64,000 bases of DNA from Cephalopachus bancanus. Taxonomy: Eukaryota > Chordata > Mammalia > Primates > Tarsiidae. The position numbers were made by a program, and so were the translations under genes. The stretch lies in NCBI GenBank assembly GCA_027257055.1, contig JAPVLO010000019.1, positions 17,720,501 to 17,784,500 of the forward strand, read 5' to 3'. The notes below the pieces were generated by a model. It was given only the letters and a program-made list of their open reading frames with translations. It was not told where the DNA came from and searched no databases. Numbering within the stretch: the first letter of the stretch is position 1; every line of letters begins with the position of its first letter. This document shows positions 22,033 to 33,280 of this stretch, piece by piece.

Positions 22033-23205
22033 CTGCTTTGCCCAGAAGTCCTGGTAAGCAGGGTGAGTTGGAGCCAGAATTCCCAGTCTTGACTCTCTAG
22101 TTTACTGCTTACATTCTTTGTGCCATGTTTCTCCTCCTCCATAGCTCAATTAAAAACAAAACAAAACACAACAAAAAGCAATGTTGCTGAACAGAAAAGC
22201 ACAAAGCCAGTTAGGACAAAAGTCGATTAGTTGTGGCTGGATTGTTTTTTGTTTTCCTCTCAGATGGCTCAAAAAAGCTTCTACGAATAGTTTTAAACAA
22301 GGTTGGGAAATAACAATAGTGTTTCTCAACAACATAGAAAAAGGAAACAAATCCAAGATTATGTGGCTTCCCCCCATCTCCCAGTTCGGAGTAAAGATTG
22401 CTTTGGAGGCACCCTTGGGAGGGGTGGCAAGGGAGGGCTGTGTCTCCGGGTGGGGAAGGGGACCTGAGTAGGTGAGCTTTGCCGGGGATGGATGTCTGTG
22501 TGGTTGTCTCACATGACCACCCTTCTCAGAGAACACAGCAAAGCCAGAAGTCTTTAGAAGGAGGAGATTTGGAGCTGACAGAGTATGAGCTGGTGGGAAG
22601 CAATGTCCCTGGAATGTTCCAATGAAGAACAATTACCCACTGGTTCCCTTCCACACTCCTTTGCTTATCCTCCAGAGATGGCCGCCCAAATCTTCCTGCT
22701 TCTTTACCAAGGAGGCAGTGTCTCTTCCAAGTGAGACATTTCAACAATAGAAAGCTGAGTGTCCCCTCTGTGTGGTGGAGGATGGCTGGCCATGACAGTG
22801 GCCAAGGAGGCCTGGGTTCCTGTTCTGACTCAACAGTGAGTTGATTTAAAGCCACGACCAGGGGTTTTGGTCATGCTCCCCTACTTGGGCTTCTACAAAA
22901 AATGGTGACTTGATGAAAAAAATTATCTGCTGGAAAAGTTTAGGAACCATTAGACAAACAACTTTTAAGGGCACTTCTAGGACGAAAAGTGTGTGGTTTT
23001 TGAGGTGTGGATGACTGAATTGGGACTTGGAGAAGGCCAGACAGGTACCGCAGCACAAAATTGAAAGTGGCTTGCTCTCAGGTGTAGGTAGGCACAGGAT
23101 TGGTCTTACAAATGAGTGCCTCCTTTAATTTTGCACCTGCTTTTAGGAAAAACTCCCAAGCAGCAATTTCCCTCTGCTCTCACACTGTCACAACAATCAT
23201 CAACA
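22030..23205. other. unassigned, no gene supported
   Basis: No clear transposon. A 160-codon minus-strand open frame (22632-22150) begins inside an AAAACAAAACAAAACAC tract and has no recognisable domain. Confidence 0.4.
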
Positions 23206-23668
23206 CAGAAGACTTGTGTGACTAAATGTGTAGGAGTTTCTCTCCACCACCAAGCAGTGGGTACCAGTTGGGCGTCCCCTGATTCTATTCCAATAATATC
23301 TACCTGGAGAGAGTGTCAGATCCCACAGGGTGAGGGCTCAGTCCCACAAGACTGGTCCCCACCAGACACGAGTCGCAAGTTTGGGCCTCTGGAACTTCAG
23401 ACGACCAGTTTCAAGTTGGGGTTCCCATGACACCCTTCTTTGGATTCAGTGAATTGCTGGAGTAACTCACAGGATATAGGGAAACACTTATGTCTACTGG
23501 TTTATTATAAAGGATATCACAAAGGATACAGGTGAAGAGATATGTAGGACAAGGTATGGGGAAGGAGTGGAGAATTTCCAGGCCCTCCCTGGGCATGTTA
23601 CTCCCCTCCCAGTAACCTCCATATGTTCAGTTGTATGGAAACTCCTGAGCCTTGTTCTCTTGGGTTTT

Positions 23669-23964
23669 GTTTTTTGTTTTTTTTTTTTTGAGTTGGAGTC
23701 TCACTCGGTCGCCCAGACTGGAGTGCAGTGGCACGCTCCTAGCCACCGCAGTGTCGACCTGCTGGGCTCCAGCGATCCTTCCGCCTCAGCCTTCCAAGTA
23801 GCTGGAATTACAGGCATGCGCTACCACGCCCGGTTGATTTTTTGGTTTATTGTAGAGATGAGGTCTCGCTCCCCAGGCGGGTCTCGAACCCGCGGGCTCA
23901 GGCAATCCACTCACCTCAGCCTCCCAAAGGCGCGGGATTACAGGCTGAGCCACCGAGCCCGGCT
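23669..23964 (-). mobile_element. Alu (variant subfamily), first of a pair
   Basis: Reverse Alu ending GAGCCACCGAGCCCGGC. B-box T-arm stem perfect (GCGGGTCTCGAACCCGC on the plus strand). Flanked by TTCTCTTGGGTTTT at 23655 and again at 23965. Confidence 0.95.
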
Positions 23965-23978
23965 TTCTCTTGGGTTTT

Positions 23979-24262
23979 TTTTTTTTTTTGAGTTGGAGTC
24001 TCACTCGGTCACCCAGACTGGAGTGCAGTGGCCGCTCCCGGCCACCGCAGCCTCGCCTGCTGGGCTCCAGCGATCCTTCCGCCTCAGCCTTCCCAGTAGC
24101 AGGAATTACAGGCATGCGCTACCATGCCCGGCTGATTTTTTGATTTATTGTAGAGATGAGGTCTCGCTGCCCAGGCGGGTCTCGAACCCGCGGGCTCAGG
24201 CAATCCACTCACCTCAGCCTCCCAAAGGCACGGGATTACAGGCTGAGCCACCGAGTCCGGCT
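23979..24262 (-). mobile_element. Alu (variant subfamily), second of a pair
   Basis: Reverse Alu, same subfamily and T-arm, but differing from its neighbour at about a dozen positions. Flanked by TTCTCTTGGGTTTT at 23965 and 24263. The three copies of this flank bracket two Alus. Confidence 0.95.
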
Positions 24263-24361
24263 TTCTCTTGGGTTTTTATGGAAGCTTCATAACATCAGCA
24301 TTCCATTCCCCAGGATAGAGGATGGGACACTCTTTGAGGATGGTCTTAAAACCCACAATGA

Positions 24362-24683
24362 GGATCAGGAATGGTATCTCACACCTGTAATCACAGAACT
24401 TTGGGAGGCAGAGGTGGGAGGATTGCTTGAGTCTAGGAGTTTGAGACCAGCCTGGGCAACATAAACTCTACAGAAAATTAAAAAAAAAAACCCAAAATTT
24501 AGTCACCTGTGGTCATGCTTGCCTGTAGTCTCAGCTACTCAGGAGGCTGAGGCAAAAGGATCGCCTGAGCCCAGGAGGTTGAGGCTGCGGTGAACCATGA
24601 TCATGCCACGGCACTCTAGCCTGGGCAACAGAGTGAGATGCCAATTCAAAATGAATAAATAAATAAAATAAGAAATATATATA
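24362..24683 (+). mobile_element. Alu, older type
   Basis: GATCAGGAATGGTATCTCACACC through a diverged AATAAATAAATAAAATAAG tail. The flank AAAACCCACAATGA recurs as GACCCACAATG. Confidence 0.88.
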
Positions 24684-24900
24684 AAAGACCCACAATGCCC
24701 ACAATGAGAAGTCAGGAATGATTAGAGTCCTGCCTTGGGGTGGGTAAAGAGGGCAGAAGGTCAGAAAGATTCTTTTGCTAAAGCCTGCCTCTGAGGCCTA
24801 ACACACTCAAGGCTGCAATGAAAGACTATATAAAAAAAACTATGGGGGTTATGAGCCAGGAATTGTGGGTAAAAACCAATATGTAAAAGCACATCATAAC

Positions 24901-25340
24901 AGCACAGTGCCTTGGCATCTCTCTTACCTCATCTTAGTTCCAGCCCTGGTAGGTGAGCAGATAGAGTTTCCTCTTAGTTCCTGGAGAGCTGCATGATTGT
25001 CTGAGATCGCCTTGACCAGTCAAGAGAAACAAAATAGAAGGAGATTGAGTGGGTGGAAAGATAAGCTCTTGTCAGAACCAAAGAAAGTCCAGTGCGCTGG
25101 GGCAGGGAGAATATAAGTGTGGGGGGCGGTGGGCAGAGACTTCCTTTCTAGTACATCTGGGAGGTGATGGAGGAAGGAGGGGTCTGTTAGGAATGAATAA
25201 ATCCCAGAGTCAGAGGAGGAACCTGGGTTTGAATCTTAGAAGTGTGAGCCGTCACAAGTCACTCTTGAGCCCCAGCTGTCTCATCCATAAAACAAAACTC
25301 TAATGGTCTCACCAGAAAGTTGTGGAGAAGGTGAGATAAA
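24901..25340. other. unassigned between two Alu-rich stretches
   Basis: Unremarkable sequence. A MIR-like core may be present around 25200-25310 (CTCTTGAGCCCCAGCTGTCTC). Confidence 0.35.
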
Positions 25341-25343
25341 GAA

Positions 25344-25679
<336 letters not shown>

Positions 25680-25870
25680 TTAAAAGATATTTAGAGAAGA
25701 AAAGAAAAGAAAAACTCTCATTTTTTCCAGATACTGTTGGGGGAAAAGACACCAGAAAACCTTGAATCTACCCACTGATCCTATAAATCCTGCCACCATT
25801 TTCAAACAGAGATGGATGAAGTTGTCCTCTCAACTCGTTAACACCCTTTCCTGCTTCATGTCTACAAACC

Positions 25871-26309
25871 TTGGTCATCTGATGTCCATCAAAAGTGGAC
25901 TGGACAAAGAAAATGTGGTACATATACATGATAGAGTATTATGTAGCTATAAAGAAGAACAAAATCATGGCTTTCACAGCAACTTGGATGCAGCTGGAGA
26001 CTATCATTCTAAGTGAGCTATCACAGAAATAAAGAAGTGAATATTGCTTGCTCTCACTCATAAGCAAGCCCTGAACACTGGTCACACGATCACAAGGGAA
26101 GGATGGGCAGATACCGGACGCTACTAGAGGAGGGAGGGAGAGAGGGAGGAGGGAGGGAGATAGGGAGGAAGGAGGGAGCATGGGGGCCAAATGCTGGGTA
26201 CTTGGTTCACTATCAGGGGAAGAGGGGGCCTGCTAGAAGCCGAAACTTTATCTGCAACCTACTTATGTATTAAATCCCCAGAACTCTAAAAATAATATTG
26301 GTCATCTGA
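25871..26309 (+). mobile_element. 5'-truncated L1 3' end with target-site duplication
   Basis: Plus-strand L1: TCCATCAAAAGTGGACTGGA, ACATGATAGAGTATTATGTAG, ACAGCAACTTGGATGCAGCT and the 3' UTR with a GGGAGG-rich tract (26126-26180). It ends at ATTAAATCCCCAGAACTCTA. The target duplication TTGGTCATCTGA is at 25871-25882 and 26298-26309, so the body is about 415 bp. Confidence 0.92.
26126..26180 (+). repeat. GGGAG-rich polypurine tract of an L1 3' UTR
   Basis: Runs of GAGGGAGGGAGAGAGGGAGG. This is the purine-rich tract normally found in L1 3' UTRs, with the potential for G-quadruplex formation. Confidence 0.8.
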
Positions 26310-27190
26310 CATTGGGGGCAAGAAAGGAGGAGGAGGCGGCATAGCGACCCTATCAGAACTCTGAGCCTGAGACTCCCTGGGAAAGAGACCTGGGCAAGAA
26401 GGAAGGGGTGCAGGCTTTGCTGGGTGTTTGTGTGCTAAGGAGCTGGTATTCACATGAGTCCAGCTGGCACCAGCGTCTCGGGTCTTCCCTCTGCATCTCT
26501 GGATTCCCATGGGTAGGCGGGGGTGTCGGTCAGGTCTGCCTCAGCCGCTTCTACTCTGAGTCTTATGATGAAGATGGCATTGGAGGCTTGACTGATTTCA
26601 AATACTAGCCAGTGCTGGAACTACAACTTACATTCGTTCTCTCTGGTCCAAAGCTTGCTATCTGGTTGCTTTGCCACTGCATGTTCTGTGGTTCAAGTTT
26701 CCGACTTATTCCCCCAAGGCCTGCCCTGGAGCCCCTTCTGTGCTTTGGGATGAGTTTGTATGAGTTAGGGAAATGCTAACTGCTGTCAAAAGCAAAGCTC
26801 AACATTTCAATTGGTGGGGCCACTCTTGCAACGCACGTGCCTTCTGGTGTTGCTATTTGTCATCTAGAGGGAACCAGCATGAAGAATCCTGCCTAGGAAG
26901 TGGGATGAGCCACTTCGTTTCTGCTGACACCCTACTGGCTAGAACTAAGTTTCGTGGGTGCACCACAAAGACGCTTGGGAATACCTACTCTGCTTTGGCT
27001 GAAAGGAAATCCGCATCTGGTCGGCAATGGCTAGGGCGAGCTTGTCAGGGAATAAGGAGCCCATGGGAGTCAACTCCTCAGGGTGCCCTTCTTCTGTTTT
27101 GTTGCTCAATTCTTACCCCATCCTGCATCTGGTGCCAGAGGCCTATTTCTATGATCCCCCTGGGGACCCTTAGAGTTCTCTATAATCTTA
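26310..27190. other. unassigned, no gene supported
   Basis: A plus-strand open frame 26773-27252 (159 codons) runs into the following Alu and has no recognisable domain. No repeat is recognised. Confidence 0.4.
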
Positions 27191-27192
27191 TT

Positions 27193-27475
27193 TTGACGAG
27201 GGGGGGGTCTTTGTTGCCCAGGCTGGAGTGCAGTGGCAACTGCTCACCATAACCTTAATCTCCTGGGCTCAAGTGATCCTCTAGCCTCAGCTTCCCAAGT
27301 AGCTGGGACTATAGGCATGCCCAGCTAATTTTTTGATTTTTTTTTTTTTTTTTTTTTGCAGAGATGAGGTTTTGCTATGTTGCCCAGACTAGTCTCAAGT
27401 TCCTGGTCTCAAGTGATCTTTCCGCCTCAGCTACCCAAAGTACTGGAATTATAAGCATGAGCCACCACAGCTGGC
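27193..27475 (-). mobile_element. Alu
   Basis: Reverse Alu with a long poly(T) interrupted by an internal T-run (27338-27357). TTGCCCAGGCTGGAGTGCAG, then GAGCCACCACAGCTGGCC. Confidence 0.9.
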
Positions 27476-27689
27476 CTCCTCACAATCTTTAATAGCTCAA
27501 AAAGAGATTTAATTCTGGGTGATGCCATTGTTTTCCCAGAAGAAGAGTATATTGACTTTGAGGGGAATTTGCTGATTATGTTCTTTAGCAGAGTTGTTCA
27601 GGGAAGGGAAGAAAGTCTTAGAAATCCATGGACATGTTCTTCTGAGGAAGAGGGAATTGTGGGATGGCAGAAGAGACTTGGAGGGAAAA

Positions 27690-27865
27690 GATCCAATTGA
27701 GATTCTGGCTTTGCCCCTTTCTGGCTGTGTATAACTTGCTCAGCCTTTCTGTGTCTCAGTTTCTTCATTCATACCATCAAGCATATCTCCTTTTCCCAGG
27801 GCTCCTGTGAAGATCAGACTCGGCGAAGGTGTTTGAAAGCATTTGGCATGTTCTAGGTCCATACT
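27690..27865 (+). mobile_element. MIR SINE
   Basis: TTCTGGCTGTGTATAACTTGCTC, TCTGTGTCTCAGTTTCTTCATT and a degenerate 3' end. Confidence 0.7.
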
Positions 27866-29130
27866 TCATTTTAATATCAGGCCTCCTGGGGGGGAAGGAA
27901 ATTATGTCCTCTTCCTTTTCTTAATCATCATCAATGCCTCATCCCTGCTGTGCCTTCTTTGAGCCAGCAGAGCATTCTCAAAAGTTGTGTATCAATTGAA
28001 TTTTTTTTGTAAATTGAATCTCATTTCCCATGCATTGAGGGAGTGGGGGATTGAAAAGAATTCTCCAGTTTGTCTTTTTGTAAAGCTAATAACCACTCCT
28101 TGATGTCTTTGGTACAAAGCAGGTTTTTCATTTATTTGCTTTGTTGAAAGTGGGGTTCCCTTGTATTCATTAAGAAGCCCACGTATACATCCTTGGTGCT
28201 GAGACGGGTGGTTGAATGAGTCAGTTGAACAGACCTGATCCTTCCCTGTGGCGGAAGAATGCCAGAGAGCAAACACAGCCACAGAAAAGCTCTCGGGAAG
28301 ACTGCTCCCTTTGGTACCTGCCAAGTTGAGTCGTGGCTGGGACCTGCCCAGGGAGGCCGAGGAAAAAAGGGGAATTTTCATTTTAGACCTATGGATGCTC
28401 TGCCAAGTTCCCACTGCTGGTCTCGCCGTGCCCCAGGTGAAATCTTGGTGCTGTGTTTCTTTCCCTGTATTGAAATATATTCCCTTCTCCTCCCACCTCA
28501 CTCTCCCCCTTTCATTTGTTTGCGGGTGGATGAAACATGGCATTCTGTCCCTCAAATCCCTGGACATGTGTCCTGAGGTCCCAGGCCTGACTTCAGCACA
28601 GACACACATTCATCTGTCTAGTCTTTAAATCTCATTTGGTTTGTCTGTTTTCTCTAATAAGAAGAACAGAGTTAGTTAGCTTGCTGCTCAGCAGGGCTCC
28701 AGTATGGAATTTACGTAAATTATCTCCTTAATAAAATTACTAAATATAGCATCAACATGGTTACAAGCAGAAAAAAAAGAGAGAGAGAGAAAGCTCTTAG
28801 ATTGTGTGCCTTTGAAAAGCCAAGCTATGTTCCACCACCAAGGAAAATGATATTTAGCTTCTTAATCAGCAGGTACAAGGTTGGGGAAGGGGGCAAGGAA
28901 GAGGTTAGAGAGGGCAGGAGACAGAGACTGAGAGAGAAGATGGGAAAAATCTCTGAGCCAGACACATGGATAATCATTTAGTTAATTGCTCTCGTGGGAT
29001 TGTGCTAGGTGTTTGGAATCAGGTCAAGAATAAAAAAGTTCTTGCCTTCCTGAAAAAGATATTCTGATAAGCTTCTTCGGTGTCTAAGAAATGGTTTCCA
29101 GTGAAATAATCAGAGGCACTCAATGTGGCA
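27866..29130. other. unique-looking block, no gene supported
   Basis: A 205-codon minus-strand open frame (28609-27992) is the longest here outside repeats. It carries no domain I recognise, and overlapping frames exist on the other strand. A palindrome with a TTACGTAA core lies at 28708-28721. A short GA-rich run is at 28776-28791. Confidence 0.4.
28708..28721. promoter_or_regulatory. AATTTACGTAAATT palindrome (PAR-bZIP/NFIL3-type site)
   Basis: A perfect 14-bp palindrome centred on TTACGTAA, the consensus bound by DBP/HLF/TEF and NFIL3. The sequence is in a repeat-free stretch. Activity is inference only. Confidence 0.3.
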
Positions 29131-29136
29131 CTAGGT

Positions 29137-29272
29137 CAGAGTAGTGTGTGTATGTGCACACTCATGTGTGTACGTTTGTGTGTGTGTATACACTTGTGTG
29201 TGTATATGTGTGTGCACATGTGTGTATGTGTGTGCACTCGTGTGTGCGTGTGTTTGTGTGCAAGTGCTTTTG
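29137..29272 (+). repeat. degenerate TG-rich repeat
   Basis: GTGTGTGTATGTGCACACTC and similar words for about 135 bases. An imperfect TG microsatellite with CA interruptions. Confidence 0.9.
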
Positions 29273-29603
29273 GACATGTGCAAGCCAACACTGGGGGAAT
29301 TGAATAGAAAGAATAACATTAGAAACTGTGGCAGAAATGGGATATTTGGTATTAGAGGCAGGATTTCGAGTTACTTACAGGAGGAACCCAGAAGAGACAT
29401 CACAGGGCTTAGATTCTTCCTCCTCTCTTCTTTCCTCCTGTATGACATCCTCTGTGTTCCACTTCCCCAGAGTCTCTCGTCTTTCCAGCCCTCTGTTTTT
29501 GTCTTCATTCAGTTCCTTTTGTTTCAGAACTCTCCGTAATGCTCTCCTGTATCCCATCTTTAACGTCTTGCATTCTGTCTCTTTAGGGCCTCCAGAGGCA
29601 TCT

Positions 29604-29908
29604 TTTTATTTATTATTATTATTATTGAGTTGGGGGTCACATCCTGTTGCCCAGGCTGGAGTGCAGTGGTACAATCACGGTTCACCGCAGCCTTGATTTC
29701 CTGAGCTCAGGCAATCCTCCCATCTCAGCCTCCCGAGTAGCTGGGACTACAGGTATGTGCCACCACGCCTGGTTAATTTTTAATTTTTTGTAGAGACAGA
29801 ATCTTGCTATGTTCTTCAAGCTGGTCTTGAACACCTGGGCTCAAGCAATCCTCCCGCCCTAGCATCCCAAATTACTGGGATTACGGACGTGAACCTCTGT
29901 GCCTGGCA
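29604..29908 (-). mobile_element. Alu, old
   Basis: TTATTATTATTATTATTGAG replaces the poly(T). The body GTTGCCCAGGCTGGAGTGCA through CTCTGTGCCTGGC is clear. Confidence 0.9.
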
Positions 29909-29929
29909 GTTCAGGGATCTTTCAAAAAT

Positions 29930-30270
29930 ATGCATAAATCATGATATTGTGCCAAAAATGTCTGTGATCCTGAATATTCTCACTCTCCAGTTCTCAGCTT
30001 GGGGTTCAAGGCCTCTGCCTGTCCACCTGAATCCTTCCTTCCTGTCCAACTTCCTCTGTGAGATCCCTCTCTGCCTCCTGCCTGCCAATTATGCCAGAGG
30101 GCTGCTCTCCACAGCCCTTAGCTCTCAAGGCCTGCAGACGTCAGTCTGCACGAAGACGTCCAGCTCCGCTCACACTCAGCTCTCATCTCTGCCAGGCCAT
30201 AACGGTGTGCCCCTCCCCTTTCTCTGTGCCCACGGCACTTTCATCATGTAGCTCTGGCACTGGTCCTGGC
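29930..30270. other. unassigned, possible L2 remnant
   Basis: A plus-strand pyrimidine-rich block with CTTCCTGTCCAACTTCCTCT-like words. Could be an eroded L2, not certain. Confidence 0.3.
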
Positions 30271-30334
30271 TTCTCAGCAGAGTCAAGTGTTGTAGATGTA
30301 TCTGAAGGTGACGCAAATTTGCGTAGGGATTGAA

Positions 30335-30560
30335 TATGAGTGCTCTGGAGTCAGCCAGGCCTAGGTCATGTCCCAGATCACCACCGACCAGCTGTGTGAC
30401 CCCAGGCCAGTTTCCTCATCTCTGTGCAACTCAGAGTTCTCAGCCATAGAACAGGGATGGAGGGATCTGCCCCACTGAGCTGTTAAGGGAATCAAATTTT
30501 GTAATGGATGCAAAGTCCTTGGCACAGTTTAATCACACATCCAATAATAGTAATGTTTAT
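30335..30560 (+). mobile_element. MIR SINE
   Basis: CTCTGGAGTCAGCCAGGCC, CAGCTGTGTGACCCCAGGCCAG, CCTCATCTCTGTGCAAC, ACAGGGATGG, then a 3' part with AATGGATGCAAAGTCCTTGGCACAG. Confidence 0.85.
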
Positions 30561-30569
30561 CATTATTGT

Positions 30570-30678
30570 CTGTCTCCCTCACTTGGCTATGAGCTCCTTC
30601 AGAAAAGTACAGTGTTTTCTTCAACTTTATATTTCCAGCAGCTCACACAGTGCCTATCTCACAAAAAGGCTTTTTAAC
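30570..30678 (+). mobile_element. L2 3' end, interrupted by an Alu
   Basis: GTCTCCCTCACTTGGCTATGAGCTCCTT, ACTTTATATTTCCAGCAGCTC and CAGTGCCTATCTCAC are L2 3' blocks. It continues after the Alu at 30976. Confidence 0.6.
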
Positions 30679-30979
<301 letters not shown>

Positions 30980-31396
30980 TAACCCTCCTGAATATATGAG
31001 AAGCCCTGATCAGTGAGGCCTTTCTAAGTACTGCCTGTATTGCTGATTACCCTATTGTTCAGGATGAGGGCTGGGGTTTCAGGGAGATGTTAAGTGGAAG
31101 AGGATGTTGCCCGTGGCTGCAACAGACACAGTTTTCGATGCTCCATCCCTTCTCTGTCAATTGTCTCATTCCCCACAGCCCTGCAGCAGGTGTGGACCTG
31201 GGTGATCAGTTTATAGCAGAGGATTCCATCTGTTTCTCTCATGGCCAATGGTACCAGGCTTAGTGGTGACTCATTTATAAACAGCTGAGCTTGGGCAGTT
31301 GTCTCTGTGGGACGTGAGCTAAAAGACTCAGGGACCATGGTCAGTCTGTGCTGTGCTGGGGGTGAGCAGGTCTGCTGTGGAAAACCAAAGCATGAG

Positions 31397-31846
31397 GGGT
31401 ATATTAGTCTGCTAGGACTGCTGAAACAAAGAATCACATCCCAGATAGCTTCAGCAACAAACACATATTTTCTCAGTTCTAGAGGAAAGAAATCCAAGAT
31501 CAAGGTGAAGGTGTCTTCTGAGGTTGTGAAGAAGAATCTGCTCCAGATTTCTTCTCTAGCTTCCATGGTTTGCTGACCATCTTGATATTCCTTGTCTTGT
31601 AGACACATCACCCCAATCTCCATCTTCATCTTCATAGGATGTTCTCCCTGTGTGTGTGCCTGTGTCCAAATTTTCTCCTTTTAAAGAACTCTAGACATAT
31701 TGGATTAAGCCTACCCCAATGATCTCGTCTTGACATAATTAATTATGTCTAAAATGACCTTATTTCCAAATAAGGTCATGTTCTGAAGTATTGGACATCA
31801 GAAATTCACCATATGAATTGGGGAAACACAATTCAAATCATAATAT
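31397..31846 (-). mobile_element. MLT1-like MaLR LTR
   Basis: Ordered plus-strand blocks: GTATATTAGTCTGCTAGGACTG, TTTCTCAGTTCTAGAGGAAAG, AAATCCAAGATCAAGGTG, CTGTGTCCAAATTTTCTCC, CATATTGGATTAAGCCTACCC and GAATTGGGGAAACACAATTC. These are the reverse complement of a MaLR LTR ending near 31397 and starting near 31846. Confidence 0.8.
31732..31779. repeat. two adjacent perfect palindromes
   Basis: GACATAATT followed directly by AATTATGTC (31732-31749), then ATGACCTTATTT, CC, AAATAAGGTCAT (31754-31779, 12-base arms, 2-base spacer). Both lie in the MaLR LTR. They could extrude as cruciforms. Confidence 0.9.
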
Positions 31847-31849
31847 GTG

Positions 31850-32435
31850 GGGAGAAGAAACAATGATTAATCGGGGGGGTTTGCAGCGAGGAAGAAATAG
31901 AACACGTGTAGAGAAAGATAAGCCCAAGAGAGCTTGCAGCCTAAGGGCAGGGAGAACAAGAGCAAGAGTAAGAGAGAGTGAAACAGAGACAGAGACAGAG
32001 ACAGAGACAGAGAGAGAGTTTGGCTCTTAACTCTCCAGTAGTTCTGAGCTCATGTCAAGAGCTCTACTTGGCTTCTATGAGATGTCTCTAAAGCCTTCAG
32101 GAAACCTGTTTCTGGTTTAACCTGTAGTGAATGGTTCTACTTCTAGCATCAAAACGACTTTTCTAGAATAGGGGCACGAAGAGGCTCAGTTTTTATGTCG
32201 TGTGTGGGAGGCTCTTGTCTTCCATAGCCTTATCTTCAAAGTAGTAAGAGCAAGGAACAGAGCTGAGGATTTGGGGGAAAGTAACAAACAAAGAACACAA
32301 CTTCAACTATCTGGGCAGGTCTCCTCAAATCTCCTCATTCCCCTTTTCTACCCACACAGGTTCTTACTCTGGTTCCCTTTTCAGCTCTCCATCTCCCATT
32401 GACCTGCTCTCTTTCTCTCTGCTTACCCTGCTCTC
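31850..32435. other. unassigned, with a (GACAGA)n run
   Basis: Contains GACAGAGACAGAGACAGAGA around 31986-32020 (simple repeat). No gene or transposon end recognised. Confidence 0.5.
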
Positions 32436-32439
32436 TCCA

Positions 32440-32772
32440 CTGGAATCCCCTATATTTCTTGGTTGAAATCCTAATCCCCAATATGATGGTATTGGAAGGT
32501 GGAACTTTTGGGAGGTAATGATGTCATGAGGGTGGAGGTTCATTAATGGGATCAGTGCCCTTAGAAAAGGAAGTTCAGAGAGCTCTCTCACCCTCATTCC
32601 ACCATGTGAGGATAGTGTGCAACCTGGAAGAGGGCCCTCATCAAAACCTGACCATGCTGATGCCCTGATCCTGGACTTTACAGTCTCAAGAACTGTGAGA
32701 AATGCATTTTTGTTGGTTGCATGCTACCCAGTCTACGGTACTTTGTTATAGCAGCCCAAACTGACAAAAACA
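32440..32772 (+). mobile_element. MLT1-type MaLR LTR, 5'-eroded
   Basis: TTGAAATCCTAATCCCCAATATGATGG, GGGAGGTAATGATGTCATGAGG, GATCAGTGCCCTTAG, TGATCCTGGACTTTACAGTC and the terminal GTACTTTGTTATAGCAGCCC are MLT1A/B blocks. Confidence 0.85.
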
Positions 32773-33039
32773 CCTCCTCTCCAGAGTCTTCCAAGACCAT
32801 CTACGTAGGGTCTTTTATCTGGGTCATACACTTGACATTCACTTTGTTTGATAGGACATTATTTCTCAAAGTTTCAGGTGTGTTGGGGTTTTGTTTATCC
32901 AGAAAGACTGCAAATTCCATAAAGATACGGACACCTCCTTGGCTTCACTCCACGATGCTTAGTAAATATTCATAGACCAACAATAGGATTGCATTCCATA
33001 TTCTTTAAAAACAGGTCATCCACCATGGTGCTAAATTCG

Positions 33040-33280
33040 AGAGGTAGATAAAGATACCTAGTGCTAAGTTTCCCTCCCGTTCCTGTTTCTAAGCTACCAG
33101 ATTGTTCTCCCTGGAGGCAACTAATGCTAACAGTTTATTGTGTATTCTTCCAGAGATATTTTATGCATCTGCAAGCAAGTACATATAACTATTCTTTTTC
33201 CTCTTGTTACATATGTAGTAGCCTGTGGTACAAACTGCTTCGTTTTTCCTTTTTTTCTTTTTCATTTTTTGCTTAAGGAT
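33040..33280 (-). mobile_element. L1M 3' portion, left part of a split element
   Basis: CCTCCCGTTCCTGTTTCTAAG, TTCCAGAGATATTTTATGCATC and the T-rich ATTCTTTTTCCTCTTGTTAC fit the reverse strand of an old L1M. It continues at 34786 after a nested block. Confidence 0.65.

Larger units (their letters stand above)
23213..24900 (-). mobile_element. solo LTR (ERV class, family not certain), invaded by three Alus
   Basis: Ordered blocks on the plus strand are GTGGGTACCAGTTGGGCGTC, ACTGGTTTATTATAAAGGAT, ATCACAAAGGATACAGGTGA, then after the Alus TTATGGAAGCTTCATAACAT and GGGGGTTATGAGCCAGGAAT. These fit the reverse complement of an old mammalian LTR with TATA/AATAAA-like regions. I recognise the pattern but not the exact family name. 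Two Alus sit at 23669-24262 and another at 24362-24683. Confidence 0.6.

Noticed and set aside
21865..22092. Glu/Arg repeat frame
   Set aside because: Translation of the (GA)n tract.
22150..22632. 160-codon minus-strand open frame
   Set aside because: Starts at an ordinary ATG, ends in an AAAAC repeat, no domain.
29144..29539. Cys/Val-rich frame and its His/Thr-rich antisense
   Set aside because: Products of a TG/CA repeat.
31090..31635. 181-codon minus-strand open frame
   Set aside because: Largely inside the MaLR LTR; no domain and no matching splice context.
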